Made by a program: the position numbers and the translations under genes. From assembly GCA_039621445.1 (NCBI GenBank), contig CP154957.1, positions 24,590,938-24,654,937 on the forward strand: a DNA stretch of 64,000 bases, in the 5' to 3' direction. How positions within the stretch are numbered: position 1 is the stretch's first letter; the number at the start of each line of letters is the position of its first letter. The notes beneath the pieces were generated by a model. That model searched no databases. It had not been told where the DNA came from and worked only from the letters and a program-made list of their open reading frames with translations. Source of the stretch: Euglena gracilis. Its lineage: Eukaryota; Euglenida; Euglenophyceae; Euglenales. Shown piece by piece: positions 19,401-32,200 of the stretch.

Positions 19401-22400
19401 GTTGTGCGAATCCCGGGTATAAGCCGGGTGGGAGACACCCGTCCCCCTCATTCCCTGCGGACCTTATGTCTTCCCCCCTGCACATCCCTTGCCCAACACC
19501 CTACACTTACCTTCCTCTCACTGCGGCCCTCCTTCCGGCTTGGTCACACCACACCCACACCCCCCCGGCACCTTCCTCCCCGCACTTTGCCAGACAACAA
19601 ACAACCACACCAAGGCGCCGCAAGCAAAGCAGTCCGGCAAACACCCAGGACGCACACCGCCGGCAGCTCGGACACACCCGGGGACGCAGCCGAAAGGAGC
19701 AACAAGGGCAGTAAAGGTCCCGTTCCTATGGTGCTTTTTTGCGTTTTTTTCAGTGTGGGCCGGCAGGGTCCCGGGAGTTTGGGCCCACAAAGTCCTTCCC
19801 GACACCCCCCAAAATCACTGTTTTTGGCCAAAGTCCCGGGGGTCACTCCGCCAAAACCGAAAAATCACTTCGTTTTTGCCCTTGCTTGTTAACGTGTTTT
19901 CAAACCCCCCGGACCTTCACCGCCGGAATAAAAAAAACTCGGGGATTTGCGCATTTGCGCAAATCAAACGAAAAAAGCTTAAGTGCGAATTAGGCCGCCT
20001 AAGTTGATATGATGAGATAAATGTTGTGTGTTGTGTTTTTTAAAGTGGTGTGTAAATTCACCAGCCATCCCCAGTAATCAGTTTGCCAAATGATGGTCCA
20101 AGGTCAAGGTCGTTGAAAACTGAAGCAGCACAAAGCAGCGAAAGTTGTTTGCATCTTTTGTGATTGGACACCAATTTCCTGCGCCCGATGCTTGTTTTAC
20201 TTTCACTGACGTGAACGGATTTCAAATAAGAAAACAGGAACGGATTTCCAGGGAAAACTAAACTCGTACAATTTCCAAACATGGAAACTGTTTTTGTCAG
20301 TCAGCCCGTTTACACCTAACACTCACAATTTTGGAACGTCCCGCCAAAATTGTTCACCACTTTTGCCATAATTTTGGGCTCTTTTGCCAAAACACTTGGG
20401 ACCTTTCGGACCTTGGGACCAAAATTTTTGAGACTGTTGTCAAATTTTGAGATTCTGTTGCAGAGACTTTGATACTTGGTAGCAAAAATTCTTGGGACAT
20501 TTTGCAAAAGCTCTCTAAATCCAACAAATGACTCTCTGAACTGCAACCCCACGGCTCTTCAGAGCAACACAGCTGGTGTAAATCAGATCATACCCAGTGG
20601 AAATGCCTCACCCCCCCTCTCAGTGCCCCCCCAAAATAACCAAAGCGTTTTGCCAAATTTGCCCCCCAAACAAAGTGGACATTTGCCTTCGACGAACCTA
20701 AATTTGACCCCCCCCTTCCCTGGGCTGGCCATTTTTTTTGTGCCTGAAGGGTGGAGGGGGGTGAGACATCAGGGAGTTGGGGGACAATTGGGGGGAGGGG
20801 GGCTCGAGGACCCCCACCCCCTAACTTTTTTTACCTGTGCAAAATTGGTCGATTTTTTGTGCATAATGGGATTCGTCATAATTTTTCTTCTTCAGCAAAT
20901 ATTAAAAATGTCGAAACGGACATTCTTGGAGGCTTTCTGAGCCCTTTTGCAGCCTTGCTGAAATTGGTCCGTCTTGTCCCGAAGACCAATTAGCCAATTG
21001 GGGGGCGGGGGGCGAGGAAAAAGTGTTTCTTTGGCTGATTTTGTGCCAAAAATGGGCACATTAGGGTACGAAAATTTTTCGATTGGCAAGCCCTGCCAGC
21101 AGACCCTCCGTCCTGAGTCCTGTGTTTAAAACGCGGGACTCAGGACAGAGTATGCGTCTAAATAGCAGTTTTTGCTACAGAAGATGTCCTCCAGTTCATC
21201 CTCGGTCAAATGGCGATAACACCCTCTTGGTCGACGGGCTGCATGTGTAGCATTCAACCTGGCACAACTGGAGTTTTTTTTGTTTTGAGAAAAAATATGT
21301 TCTTTTTTGAAAAGCATCTTTTTTTGACTTCGTTTTGAACGACCTGCCAGCTGTGCAGGGGTTTGGATGGACAAGCATTCCAAAAAAAACACACTGCAGG
21401 CAAAAGGGAACAAAAAAATTGGCAAGTCCCAAAAACTTGCAAAAAAAGTTCCAAGACTGCCAGACCACGGAGTCCCAAAACTCTGACTAACAACTCTTTT
21501 TATTTTCAAAAAGGTTCCAAAAATTTTGGCAGAAAATTGTGGAAAATGGACCAAGCCGGGCCCAAGTCGACCGACCCCACTGCCGACGTACAACAATCCA
21601 AAAAGTGGGTCCCCAAAACAGCAGGGGGGATTATTGTGAACCCAGGAGGAGAGGGGTGGTCAGGACCAGGAGGGGGCCCCACCTTCCCTCCCCAGGGGTA
21701 TTTAGGGAGGTGGTAGGGGAGGGTCCATACCATACCACACCATTGCTTAAGGTGTGTCTGACCCCACGCCTCCCCCCCAGGGGGGGGGGGCTTCCTGACT
21801 GGTTTTTTCGGAGTGATTGATTGGTTTTTGGCTCCAGACCCCCACAGGGGTGGGTTCGGAATGCCGAAAGTGGCCACCCGGCACCTGAGGCGCCGGAAAA
21901 TTTGTTTGGAATTTTTGATCAAAATGCATTAATTTTAGGCCATCTTGGCCCAAGTGGTCAAAGTGACCGACCCTGGGGGGTAGGAAGTGGGTGACTGGTT
22001 TTCAAACTCGACCCCACCATGCCAGAGTTTGGCGGATGTGCCGGAGTACTGCCCACCCCAATATCCAACCCTGACCCCTTGGGGTGCACTTCCTTGAAAA
22101 GAAACCGTGGGTAGCCCAAAATGCCGAAAAAAATGGGCTATTCTTGGCGCCAGAAGTGCCGTGGCTGAGTGCCCAGGCAGGCTGGATCTGGGCGCGTCGG
22201 AGGCAGGCACCGGGGGGGGGGGGGGGCGGCTTCGCCTTAAAATATAGCCTGTCTTGAGAAAGGGGGGCACCAGACCGAAGACGATGCGGCTTCAAACCTC
22301 TGATTCCTCGAACAAATGGCCAAATACATGCAGTGCCCGCAAAATAACACACACCGGGAGGGATGCCCCAGGCAGGGAAGCCTCCTTGCCCGTACCCTTC

Positions 22401-23190
22401 GGTGGCTGGGATGAGCAGCTCCCGGACCTCCCCAAGCTGCATCCCCAGGCAGCCTTGGTCCCAGCCAGTGATCACGCCGCCCACACCAGCCTGAAAGAAG
22501 TGCAGAATGCAACTGGGTCCTCTGACCATCCATTGATCTCCGTGTTGCCATTCAAGCAAAAGCGACTCTGGCTGTATTAAAAAATACAGCTTGCGTAGCG
22601 AATTTAATCTTTATGAACCAAATTTATGCCCAAAATAGACCAAATCATTATTCATTTTACAATTGTCTCCGAGGTCTTAAATGTAAATTCACTAAGTGAC
22701 CCCCCAGGGGGGCACTTTTCCCTGGGCCCAAACCCACCCAAATCAACACCACCCACCACCCACCCACCCACCCAAAATCGGCCAAACCCCCTTCAAAGAG
22801 TCCCGCCTTTGGCCAGGCCAAAATCTGACCCATGGCGCACCTCCTGTGGGGGGGGGGGGCAGCCCCTTCCCAGCCTTGAAACCCCACGCCCCCCGGGAGG
22901 GGGTCACAGAGGTGTTTATGGCCTAAAATCTATGGCCAAGAACCCAGCTGGGCAGCGAACAGAGCTGCCCAGGAAAACCCTGATCTGAAAATTGATCTCA
23001 GGTTTAACAAAGATGACGACAAGCTGCTTCCCTAACCCCTCTTTCTTTCACAACTGTGCACCATTTCCCATTTTGCATCCCCCCCAAAATTAAAGCCCCC
23101 AGCTTGTTTTTTTGCCGTTCAAATGGCATGCTGGGCCTTTTACAGCACTTTTCCATTGCCACTCAACGCATGTGGCACCTTCCTGAAATT

Positions 23191-23252
<62 letters not shown>

Positions 23253-26200
23253 TTGCAAAAAAAAAATCAAACAGCTTGGGGGTGCAAAATTGCTCAGAAG
23301 CGCACTGGAGCAGAGCTTGCTGGGGCACAAGCTGGTGGCTTGTGTGCAATACAACCAAAAATGATGGATTCTGACTCATCTTGACTGATTTCAGCCTTCA
23401 ATCTTGTGATTAAGCGACATTTGGCATCGGCTTGTTTTTCTTTGCTTTTTTTGACATTCTTCTGCCAGCCTTTTTTAAATTACAGTTAAGCCCAGAAACT
23501 TTGGCTCCTTCGTGCCAGCAATTTGGCCCACAGTTGCCAGAACATTGGCTCCAAGATGGTGCCAAATTTCTATCACAATGGACCAGAATTCTGGCCACTT
23601 TCCACTCTGAATAAAATGACACCAACACATCCTCCCGCAATTGGCAGGTGCCAAAATATCAGCAACTGTGCGCCATGGTTTTGGCCACTCAATGCCAAAA
23701 TTTTTACCACAAAGGGACAAAATAATGGGCCACAGAGGGCCAAAATAATAAACATTGTGCCCGGGTTTGGCAACTGAGCCAAATTACTGGACCCCAAATG
23801 CCACGGTTTTGGGTACTGTGCAACAAAATAAAGAGGTTAGCTGTAAAAAGAAGTTTTTTGCCATATTGTTTTTTCTCATACTTTTTCAATTATTATTTAT
23901 CATTATTTCATCCTTTTCAGCTTTATGTCAGTCGCTTTCCAAGACAGTGCCCAATTTCTCACGAGAACAAAAACACCAAAATCGACCAAAGCCAAGGGGG
24001 GGGGGAGTCCAGCCTCCGGCTAAAAAAAAGGCTGCTGGCTGGAAACGAGCTGCTGGCTGGACCCCCCGACCAACAAAAATGGTTTCAGCAAGGGTATCAG
24101 GTCATGTGCGGGTAGTGCAGTGTTGGTCAACTTTTGTGTAAAAAAAATGGGGACCACCACAGCCCGGGTATGGGCATATGGGGTGGGGTGGAGAAGATCG
24201 TGGGGATAGGACTGGATCATGGCGTCCGCGTGGGAGTCCTCAGGGGAGGCTGTAAAATTCTGGGGTTTTTTGGAAAACCCTTTTGAACTTTCACTGCCCG
24301 TCTGTGGTCAAATACAAATCGTATACAAACGTTCTATGCACCTCAGTTTTCTTCGGGAATATTTTTTTTCATATGACATTTTTTTTGCTCAAAATGGATC
24401 TCTTGAGAAAAACTGCGAAATCCACCCAACGCTTTCGCGCTTTGGCACTAACGCTTTGTATGGGGTGTCGCTGAGCTCTTATCTCTTTAGCATACCACTG
24501 GGGAAGGGGGGTGAACCCCACCCCGCCCCTGGGTACCCGCCAGGGTTCGATATAAGGACAGGTGGGGGGGGGTCAGGGATGGATGGGAAGCCTTGAGGGG
24601 GGGGGGGTGGGTCGGACCCCCCCCCTCCCGACACGGAGGGGGGGGGGGGGGGTGGGTCGGACCCCCCCCTCCTACCTCGAAACTGAGGGGGGGCCGAAAT
24701 TTTTTCGATTTCATGGACGGGCAAAGGGCCGGAAATCGGGTCGGAATCGGTCAAAAACACCTGATTTTTCTTTGAAAATTGTTCCAAAAATGCTCATTTT
24801 TTGAATTTTTTTGAACATGTTTTTGGGGGAAAACACCAACACATCAAAAAATGGGCAATATGGCCAAAAGTCAGCAAAAGGGGTGTTTTTTGCTCATTTT
24901 CCGGCGCGCAGCGCCGGAAGAAAATTTTCTGCTATTTTTGGCACCTGTCAAGGAGGGGGGGGTGGGGGGGGCCGGACCCCCCCTCCCAACATCTAGGGGG
25001 GGGGGGGGGGTGGCCTGGACCCCCCCCCTACCACCTTTCCCCTCCAGGGGGGGGGGGTGGTCGGGACCCTCCCCTACCACCTACCTCAATACCGAAGGGC
25101 TTCCCATCCATCCCTGGGGGGGGTGGTCCGGACCCCGATATAAGGACAGGTGGGGGGGGGGGTGGTCCGGACCCCCCCCCCTGCGGGCCGGAGGGGGGGG
25201 GGGGTGGGGGGGGGACACCCCCCCACCTAAACAGGTGCGCGGTCAGGGTGGCCGAAAATTTTTGACCCCAAAACGACCAAAAGTGCCATTTTGGGCACTT
25301 TTTGGGCAAAAATGTGCCAAAAATGCAAAAAATTTTCGGCGCAAAGCGCCGGAGGAAAAAATTGACCCTTTTTGTGGGGGGTCCCAAGAATCCCCCCGAG
25401 GGTCGGTCCGGACCCCCCTGGCAGGTGGGGGGGGGGGTGGTCCGGACCCCCCCCCCTGTGGGCCAGGAGGGGGGGGGGGTGGGGGGGGGGCACCCCCACC
25501 TAAACCATATATGCCCTCCTTATATCAAACCCTGGTACCCGCCCCCCCCCCTTGTATGACCACCCCTCATTTACGACCACCCCCCGGTCACATGTTGCAG
25601 GTCATGGGGGTGTTACGACCCCCCCCCTCGTCACAGGTTGCAGGAACCTGGTCGTACGACAGGGGGAACCTGGTCGTACGACAGGGGGAGGGGGAGGTCA
25701 TGAGAACGGCGGATTATGACCATGACCGCGGCCCGGTTATCAGAACATTTTTCCAGTTGCGAGCGACTGGATCCCAGCTTCCCAAATCACCTCCGTTTGA
25801 CCCCCCAACTCCCTGCCAGGCCCCAGTTATTCAGCTGACAAGGGGTCCAAACTGGGTGGACAAGCCATTCCCCAGTTTTGACTCTGGAAAAAAAAACCCT
25901 CAAAAAATCTTGAGAAATGTAAATTATTTTTGAAAGTGTCTGCCAGACGAATTATGCTCCTGGGGACTCTCTATCACCCCCCATTCGCAGTTTTGGCCGC
26001 CGCCAACACGCCTGGCCCATGTTCCGGCTCGGTTTTGTGGCCCGGGTATGTTTTGGTCAAAAAAATCGATTTTTCTAAAATTGCTCGAAAATGAAACAAA
26101 ACCAACGAAATGTTTAGAGATCCAAAATGAAGCCCTGGATGCCTTACCATGGCTGATTTATTTTTCCCAACTCTTCGCATAGCCCAAACTATGGCGATTT

Positions 26201-29200
26201 TTCCACCAATTTTGGCCCTTTTACGGCTTTTTTCGGGGTCAAAATTCGACGTTTCCAAAATATCTCGAAAAAAATAATCATGAAGCAAAATCAAAGAAAA
26301 TTCTGGGGACCCAAAGCCCCTGGAACGCCCTATCTGACAGTTTTTAGACTTCCCCGAAAATACACGGCAAGCCTGATAAATTTTGCCAATTTAAGGGTTG
26401 CCTGGCACCATCAGACAGATGAAGAGAGTACGACTCAAAACCTTACAGCGGGACCAGCCTCCCCTCGTTTTGAGAATTTTGCAAATTCTGGAATCCTTGA
26501 AAACCCCGGCTGAATGATTCCCCTTTTGATGGGACAGCTGGGAAGACAAAATGGAGGCTGGTTTGCCTCCAAACAGCAGAGTTGAAAAATGGAGTTGTCG
26601 AAGGAGCAGGGGTTGGGTCAGGATTTAGGACAAAATTTGGGCCTTAAATCCTATCCCTGTCCTGCAATAACCAAAACGGCTTGTATCTCCATTTCATGAG
26701 CAAGCAGAAACCTTTCCCGTAAAACACTGGTTTTCTTGTGTTCTTTTCATGAATGTTGCAGCTAATTTTGGACAAAGGCCACCATGTCACCACCCTGCCA
26801 AAAAAAAACAACCGAAAAACCATTTTTCTTGTTAAAATAGGACTGTGGAATTCAATGGGCTTACCATTTGTTTTTAGTGAGAAATACTCACTATGTCCAG
26901 CTGTCTTCAGGGGGCAGAGCGTTGACAATGTTTGCCAGATGCTCCCCCTCTGTCCTACGGTGCCCAAAGGGTGGCCACTTTGGGTGTTGCTGAGAACAAA
27001 GCCAAAAAACACACCTTGTACTCAAAAGGTTGCTGACCAGGATCTTTGGTGGACCAAAACTTCTTCCCGGTCTCCTTCACAACACCTGATCGCAAAGGTG
27101 AGTGCAGAAATAAAGGCTGAACAGCAGGCTGGTTTTTCCATTTTCCACTCTGTGCACCTGGGGGGAGGGTGCCTGCTGAGGAGCATAATGAACCATACAG
27201 AAATGCAAATAAAATAAAAATACTATGCCCCCCCCCCCGAGCTATTCCCGTCCCCAGCCCTTTACGGCCCAATGGGAACAGTGCGGGGGGGGGAGAACAG
27301 CTCGGGGGGGGGGGGACCTAGGTCCCCCCCCCCCCCGATCTATTCCCATACCCGAACCTTGGGCAGCCCAAAAGGGGTCATTTTTGGAAACTTTTTTTGG
27401 GATGTTCGCAAAAAATGGTCAATTTTAAGCACATTTGCCAAGAAACATTTTTTGAGAACGCCTCAAAAGAGGTCGATTTTTGAGCACTTTTGGGGAAGTT
27501 CTTTGTAAAAAGTGCTATGACAGTGAGCTATTCCCGTCCCCCCAATGGGAATAGCTCGTGGGGGGGGACAGCTCGGGGGGGGGGGGGGGCATGGTATTGT
27601 GAAATTAGGATTTGCATGTGACAAGAAACAAGAGTAGCGTGCAGCGTGGCTGAATTTGGCGGTCATCACTAGTGTTCTGATGAAAGCTTTCGATTGAGGA
27701 GTGAATATGTACCTGAACGATTGACACAGCCAGACGTACGCTTGTGATCGTCAGAATTTGAAAAAAATGCAAAGTGGCAACATTCCAGTTTTGGTCGGAA
27801 ATTGGTTCTGGGGGTGTCCTGTGACCAAAGGTTGGTAACGCCGGTTCTGTCTTGAACCCCTGCGGCCCTAAAACGCCGCTTTGAGAAAGGGGTGGCGGAC
27901 GCTGGTTCTGTCGTGAACCCGGCGCCCCGGACGTTGGTTCTGCCCTTCGGACCAGCGTCCACCACCCTCTGTTCTGATAAAAAGTAATGTCTTGGGGACC
28001 CTCTATCACCCTGTATAGACGTGCTGCGCGCCCGTTCCATGCCGTTGGGTTGCCGGACTGAGCTGGGCCGGGCCCCCGGGCCGCCGGAAATTTGCGCCGA
28101 AAATTTTGGGCAATTTTGACAAATTTTTGTCCAAAAAGTGTCAAAAATGGCATTTTGGCCAAATTTTTGGCCAATTTTTGGGCAAAATTTTTCGTCCCGG
28201 CGCTTCACGCCGGGACCAAAAATTTGGTCAAACCTCCGAAAAGGTGTCCTCTGACCGGTGGGGTGGTCATTGGACATAGGGGGGTCGTTGGACATAGGGG
28301 GGGGGGGGGTAATTGCCCCCCCCCCCTAATTGGCTAATTGGGGGTCCCGTTGGACGGTCCATTAGCCAATTAGGGGGGGGTTTGGCTCATGGCCAGGGTA
28401 ACCCCCCCAACCAGGTTTTGAATAGCTGAGCTCTTAATGGGACATGCATGTGATGGAAGGCCGAAAAGACCAGCATTGCAAATTTCGCGTATTTATAATT
28501 CACAAATTACACTCTTGCAAATTACGGTGACTTTCAGTGACTTTACGGCAACGTTAACCCCCCCCCCCATATACCCCATACCCGTTTTACTGGATTTTTT
28601 CGAATTTTTTGACCAATTTTGGACGCAAACTCCATGGGTTTCAGGCCCAAAACGGGGCGCTGGCGGGTCGAATAACACTCATTTTCGGCTCAAAAACAGG
28701 CTTTCCAGGTCCGGCAGGCCATAAAACACGATTTCGGGCCAAAATTTTTTTCGATCTTTTTCCGACTTTTTTGACCCAAAGTCCCAAAGACCCAAAGGGT
28801 TGGCGGCCCAAAACGGGGGGCTGGCGGGTAGAAAAACGCTCGTTTTCGGCCCAAAAACACCTTTTCCGGGTCCGGGAGGCCAAAAACCATGGTTTTGGGC
28901 AAAAAAAAATTCGATTTTTCGACTTTTTTGATCCGAAAAGACCCAAAATCCATTGGTTTTGGGCCCAAAACGGGGGGCGGGGGGGGGGTCGAAAAACGCT
29001 TGTTTTCGGCCCGAAAACACTTTTTCCGGGTCCGGGAGGCCAAAAAAAACATGGTTTTGGGCCAATAAAATTTTTCGACTTTTCTTTTCCGAAAACGGCC
29101 TGGTCTGGCAGTGGAAAAAGTGGACAAAATATCCCAAATTGGCCAAAAAAAATGGCAGTATCTCGGGCTAGGCGGGGAGTAGCGGGGAAATCAAAATACC

Positions 29201-32200
29201 GTATATAGATAGATATATACAGGGGCATTCCAAGGGCTTCAAATTAGGTCTCCGGACATTTCCTTCGATTTTGCATCATTTTCGAGATATTTTGAAAATA
29301 TCAATTTTTGGGCCCGAAATGGCAGAGTCCAAAGGGGGGGGGGCTCATCCAGGGGGGGCGGGCCAATCCTACCCGGTTTGGACCCCTTCGCGCGTGAATA
29401 ACTCGGGCCTGGCGGAGAGTTGGGGGTCAAACCCAGGGTGATTCGGAAACTAGGAATCCAACTAGGAGGTGGGGGGTTGGACCCCCCCCCCACCCAAGAG
29501 CTCAGCTCAGCCAGGGTTTAAAACCTATTTTCTGGGCCCGACGCCTGCCTTGAAATTCTACTGACGTTAACGGATTTCAGGCTGAAATTGTTTATGTCAG
29601 TTGATTTCCATTCAGGCGCCTGTTTATGTCGGTCGATTTCAATTCAGGCGCCCGTTTAGGTCAGTCGATTTCCATTCAGGCGCCCGTTTATGTCAGTTGA
29701 TTTCCATTCCATCGAAATCTGTTGCTGGTCAGAGTGGGAATTTTTAATGACTTTTTGGACATTTTGGATTTCCTTTTTTTTCGACATTTTTGGTCCTATG
29801 GGGTTGTGGAGGCGTTATGGACCAGACCATGCTTGTGCTTACCAAGGGGGGGGGAGGGGGGTGGGTGGGTGCTATAGGGTGCCTGCCCCTAGCAGGCACC
29901 CCCCCGGGGGGATAGGGGTCCGGGGGGGACCCAGAAAATTTTCATTGAAAATGGCCTTTTCCGGGCCCGGTGCCTTCGGCGCCGGGGTCGGAGGGGGTGC
30001 CTGCTAGGGGCAGGCACCCCCCAAAACCCTACCCCCCGGGGGAGGGGGTCGGATCAGGTGCTATGGGGTGCCTGCCCCTAGCACCCCCCCCCCGTGGGGT
30101 AGGCACCCGACTAAGCACAAGCCTGGACCAGACAAAAACCAAATTTTGTGGTCAGGTGATCACAGCTGGCTGAACTTTGGAACAGACGGAAGGACGGAAC
30201 TTAAGATTATCATTTTCTGGAACTTCAGAAAAAGCATTCGGCAAATTTGGCCCGAACCAGTTGTCATCGCAGTTGTCATCTGAACAGGCTTCTTTTTAAG
30301 ACCCCCCCGGGGGGGAGGGGGGTCCCCCCCACCCACCCAGGGTGGCGTGGGAACCCCCGGGTGGGGGGGTGGGGCCGGCCCCCCCCCCCCAAAAATCGGG
30401 CCCGTTAAAGGCAATTTCCAAAAAATTTCGGCGCTTTGCGCCGAAAAGGTATACCCAGCGCCTCCGGCGCGGGACCCCCCCCCCAGGGGGGGGGTCCGGC
30501 CCGGACCCACCCACCCACCCACCCCCCGGGGGCAGGGGGCTGCTGACTTAAAAAGAAGCTTGCATCTGAAAGAAAAACTTTTGGGTGAGACATCATCGGA
30601 TTTGGGGCTAAGGCTGTGTTTATAAACCCCCCTCACCTATAACCCCCCCATCCTATAACCCCCCCCTCGGGCCCGACCACCAAACCAGGACCTATAACCC
30701 CCCCCCCCCGCTTGAAGGTCGGCCATGAACCGGAGAGCAAGAAAAGAGATTCCGCATCTCACTCGAAATGGCACGTTGCCACAAGGTGAGAAAGAATGCT
30801 TCAGCGCAGGAAGGCATCCAAGGAGGTTTCACGGGATCATTTCATTTCATTTCAGGAGGGTCCACGGGATCGGGAGCAGTGAAAGACAAGTCAAGGTCAA
30901 TGGTGACCATAGGGACAAGCTGCGGGAGGAAGGCAGAACGCGATCAACGCGTTCAACGGTTCTTGGCCCGACCACCAAACCGGGACCTATAACCCCCCCC
31001 CCCCTCGGGCCGACCACCAAACCGGATCCTACAACCCCCCCGGGGGTTTTAGGTGGGGGGGGGGGGTTAGCAACATGGTTTTGGTCAAAGTCTGTGTTTC
31101 TAAAAAAAAACGCAGACTCTGACCTGAGTCTGTGTTTCAAAACGCTGTTATTCGGCCTGAGTCTGCGTTTCGAAACACAGACCCAGGTCAGAGTCTGCGT
31201 TTAAGACGCAGTTCTTGATATAGAGATTGTTTCTTTCAAAATGGAAGAAAAAAGCATTCCGAAAAAAAAGAGAGAAAACGTTGGTCGACATTAACGGATC
31301 AGGCTGAAATTGACAATGTCCCAAAACGGAACAAAAAAGCATTCAGAAAAAGGAGACAAAAAGGTTCGTCGATTTCCAAGACATCGGAATCCGTTTATGT
31401 CAGTCGATTTCCATTCAGGCGCCCGTTTATGTCAGTCGATTTCCATTCAGGCGCCCGTTTGGGTCAGTCGATTTCCATTCAGGCGCTCGTTAATGGGCCA
31501 AAACCCCCTTTTTTGGCCATATTTCCGTCCAGGTGGTTTGGTCGAATGAATTTCTACACACAAATTGTGGCTGAGCCCAGATTTCAGCCTGAAAACATGT
31601 TCAGGAGGGGGCCCCCGAAGGGGGCCTCCTGAACAAAAGGCAAACCCACAGTCAGAGCAGTGCCGAATTTGTGAGAAATTGCGTGAATTTCACGTGCACC
31701 AATCTGTGTGGCAGTGCAGGAGAGGGGGAGTTACAAGTTAAATCTTCTGGCAGACGGAACCCAGAGAGAGTGTGTCCTGTAGATGGGTGTACAATTTGGG
31801 GTGGGGGGAAAAAAAGACAAAACGGCACCTGAGGTACCACAGTTTTCAACAGTCTCCTCTTCAACGTGCTGCGGGGGGGAACCTTAGGCCTTGTTGGCAG
31901 CGGTTTGTCATTGGACGGCGGAGCCCGCCGCTGATGTCTGGCATCCCATCTTGCAATTTGCGAGCAGGTAACATTGAGGCTCAACAGCTCTCTCACAGAC
32001 ATGGCACTGCGCGAAAAGATTACGCAGTTGGATCCGACAGCGAGCATGTCACTGTTCAGCCCCCCCCCCAAACCCGCGAACGTTGGCGTGTATCAAAAAT
32101 TGTCCCACAGTTGTCCCACAAGTTGTCCCACACCCCAAAACGCTGGATTGAATGCCGTGTTGTGTGGCTGTGTGTTACATGGCAACCGGAATGCTGGATG

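Larger units (their letters stand above)
17049..20003. mobile_element. 2.96-kb TIR element packed with GCGCAAATGCGC palindromes
   Basis: Both ends carry the inverted sequence CTTAGGCGGCC, then (A/T)AATTCGCACTTAAG, followed by a T-run and a GCGCAAATGCGC palindrome. The flanks TTGAT (17044-17048 and 20004-20008) are identical, like a 5-bp target duplication. Inside are at least a dozen palindromes built on TTTGCGCAAATGCGC with variable extensions. They are grouped at 17440-17880, 18825-18980, 19020-19140 and 19270-19345. No ORF has a recognisable domain; the longest frames (18426-18950, 19194-19892) are low-complexity. It is probably a non-autonomous DNA transposon or a nest of MITEs that share one palindromic core. 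It lies in FKBP intron 3. Confidence 0.75.
22491..27014. other. FKBP intron 2 contents
   Basis: In order: non-coding sequence; the TA microsatellite; divergent CCAAAATNTTGGCCACT-like units (23470-23830), also found at 50850-51180; several C/G-run satellites at 24500-25700 sharing GGGAAGCCCTTCGGTAT or GATATAAGGACAGG phrases; and a direct repeat of about 190 bp at 26060-26320 (TCGAAAAT..ATGAA..CAAAATCAA). None encodes a credible protein. Confidence 0.5.

Noticed and set aside
24851-25933. 360-codon plus-strand frame
   Set aside because: It is made mostly of Gly and Pro runs from G/C homopolymers and has no domain.
28641-29228. Overlapping 145-199 codon frames on both strands
   Set aside because: They are frames through a 161-bp satellite and recur in the second array at 40364-40819.
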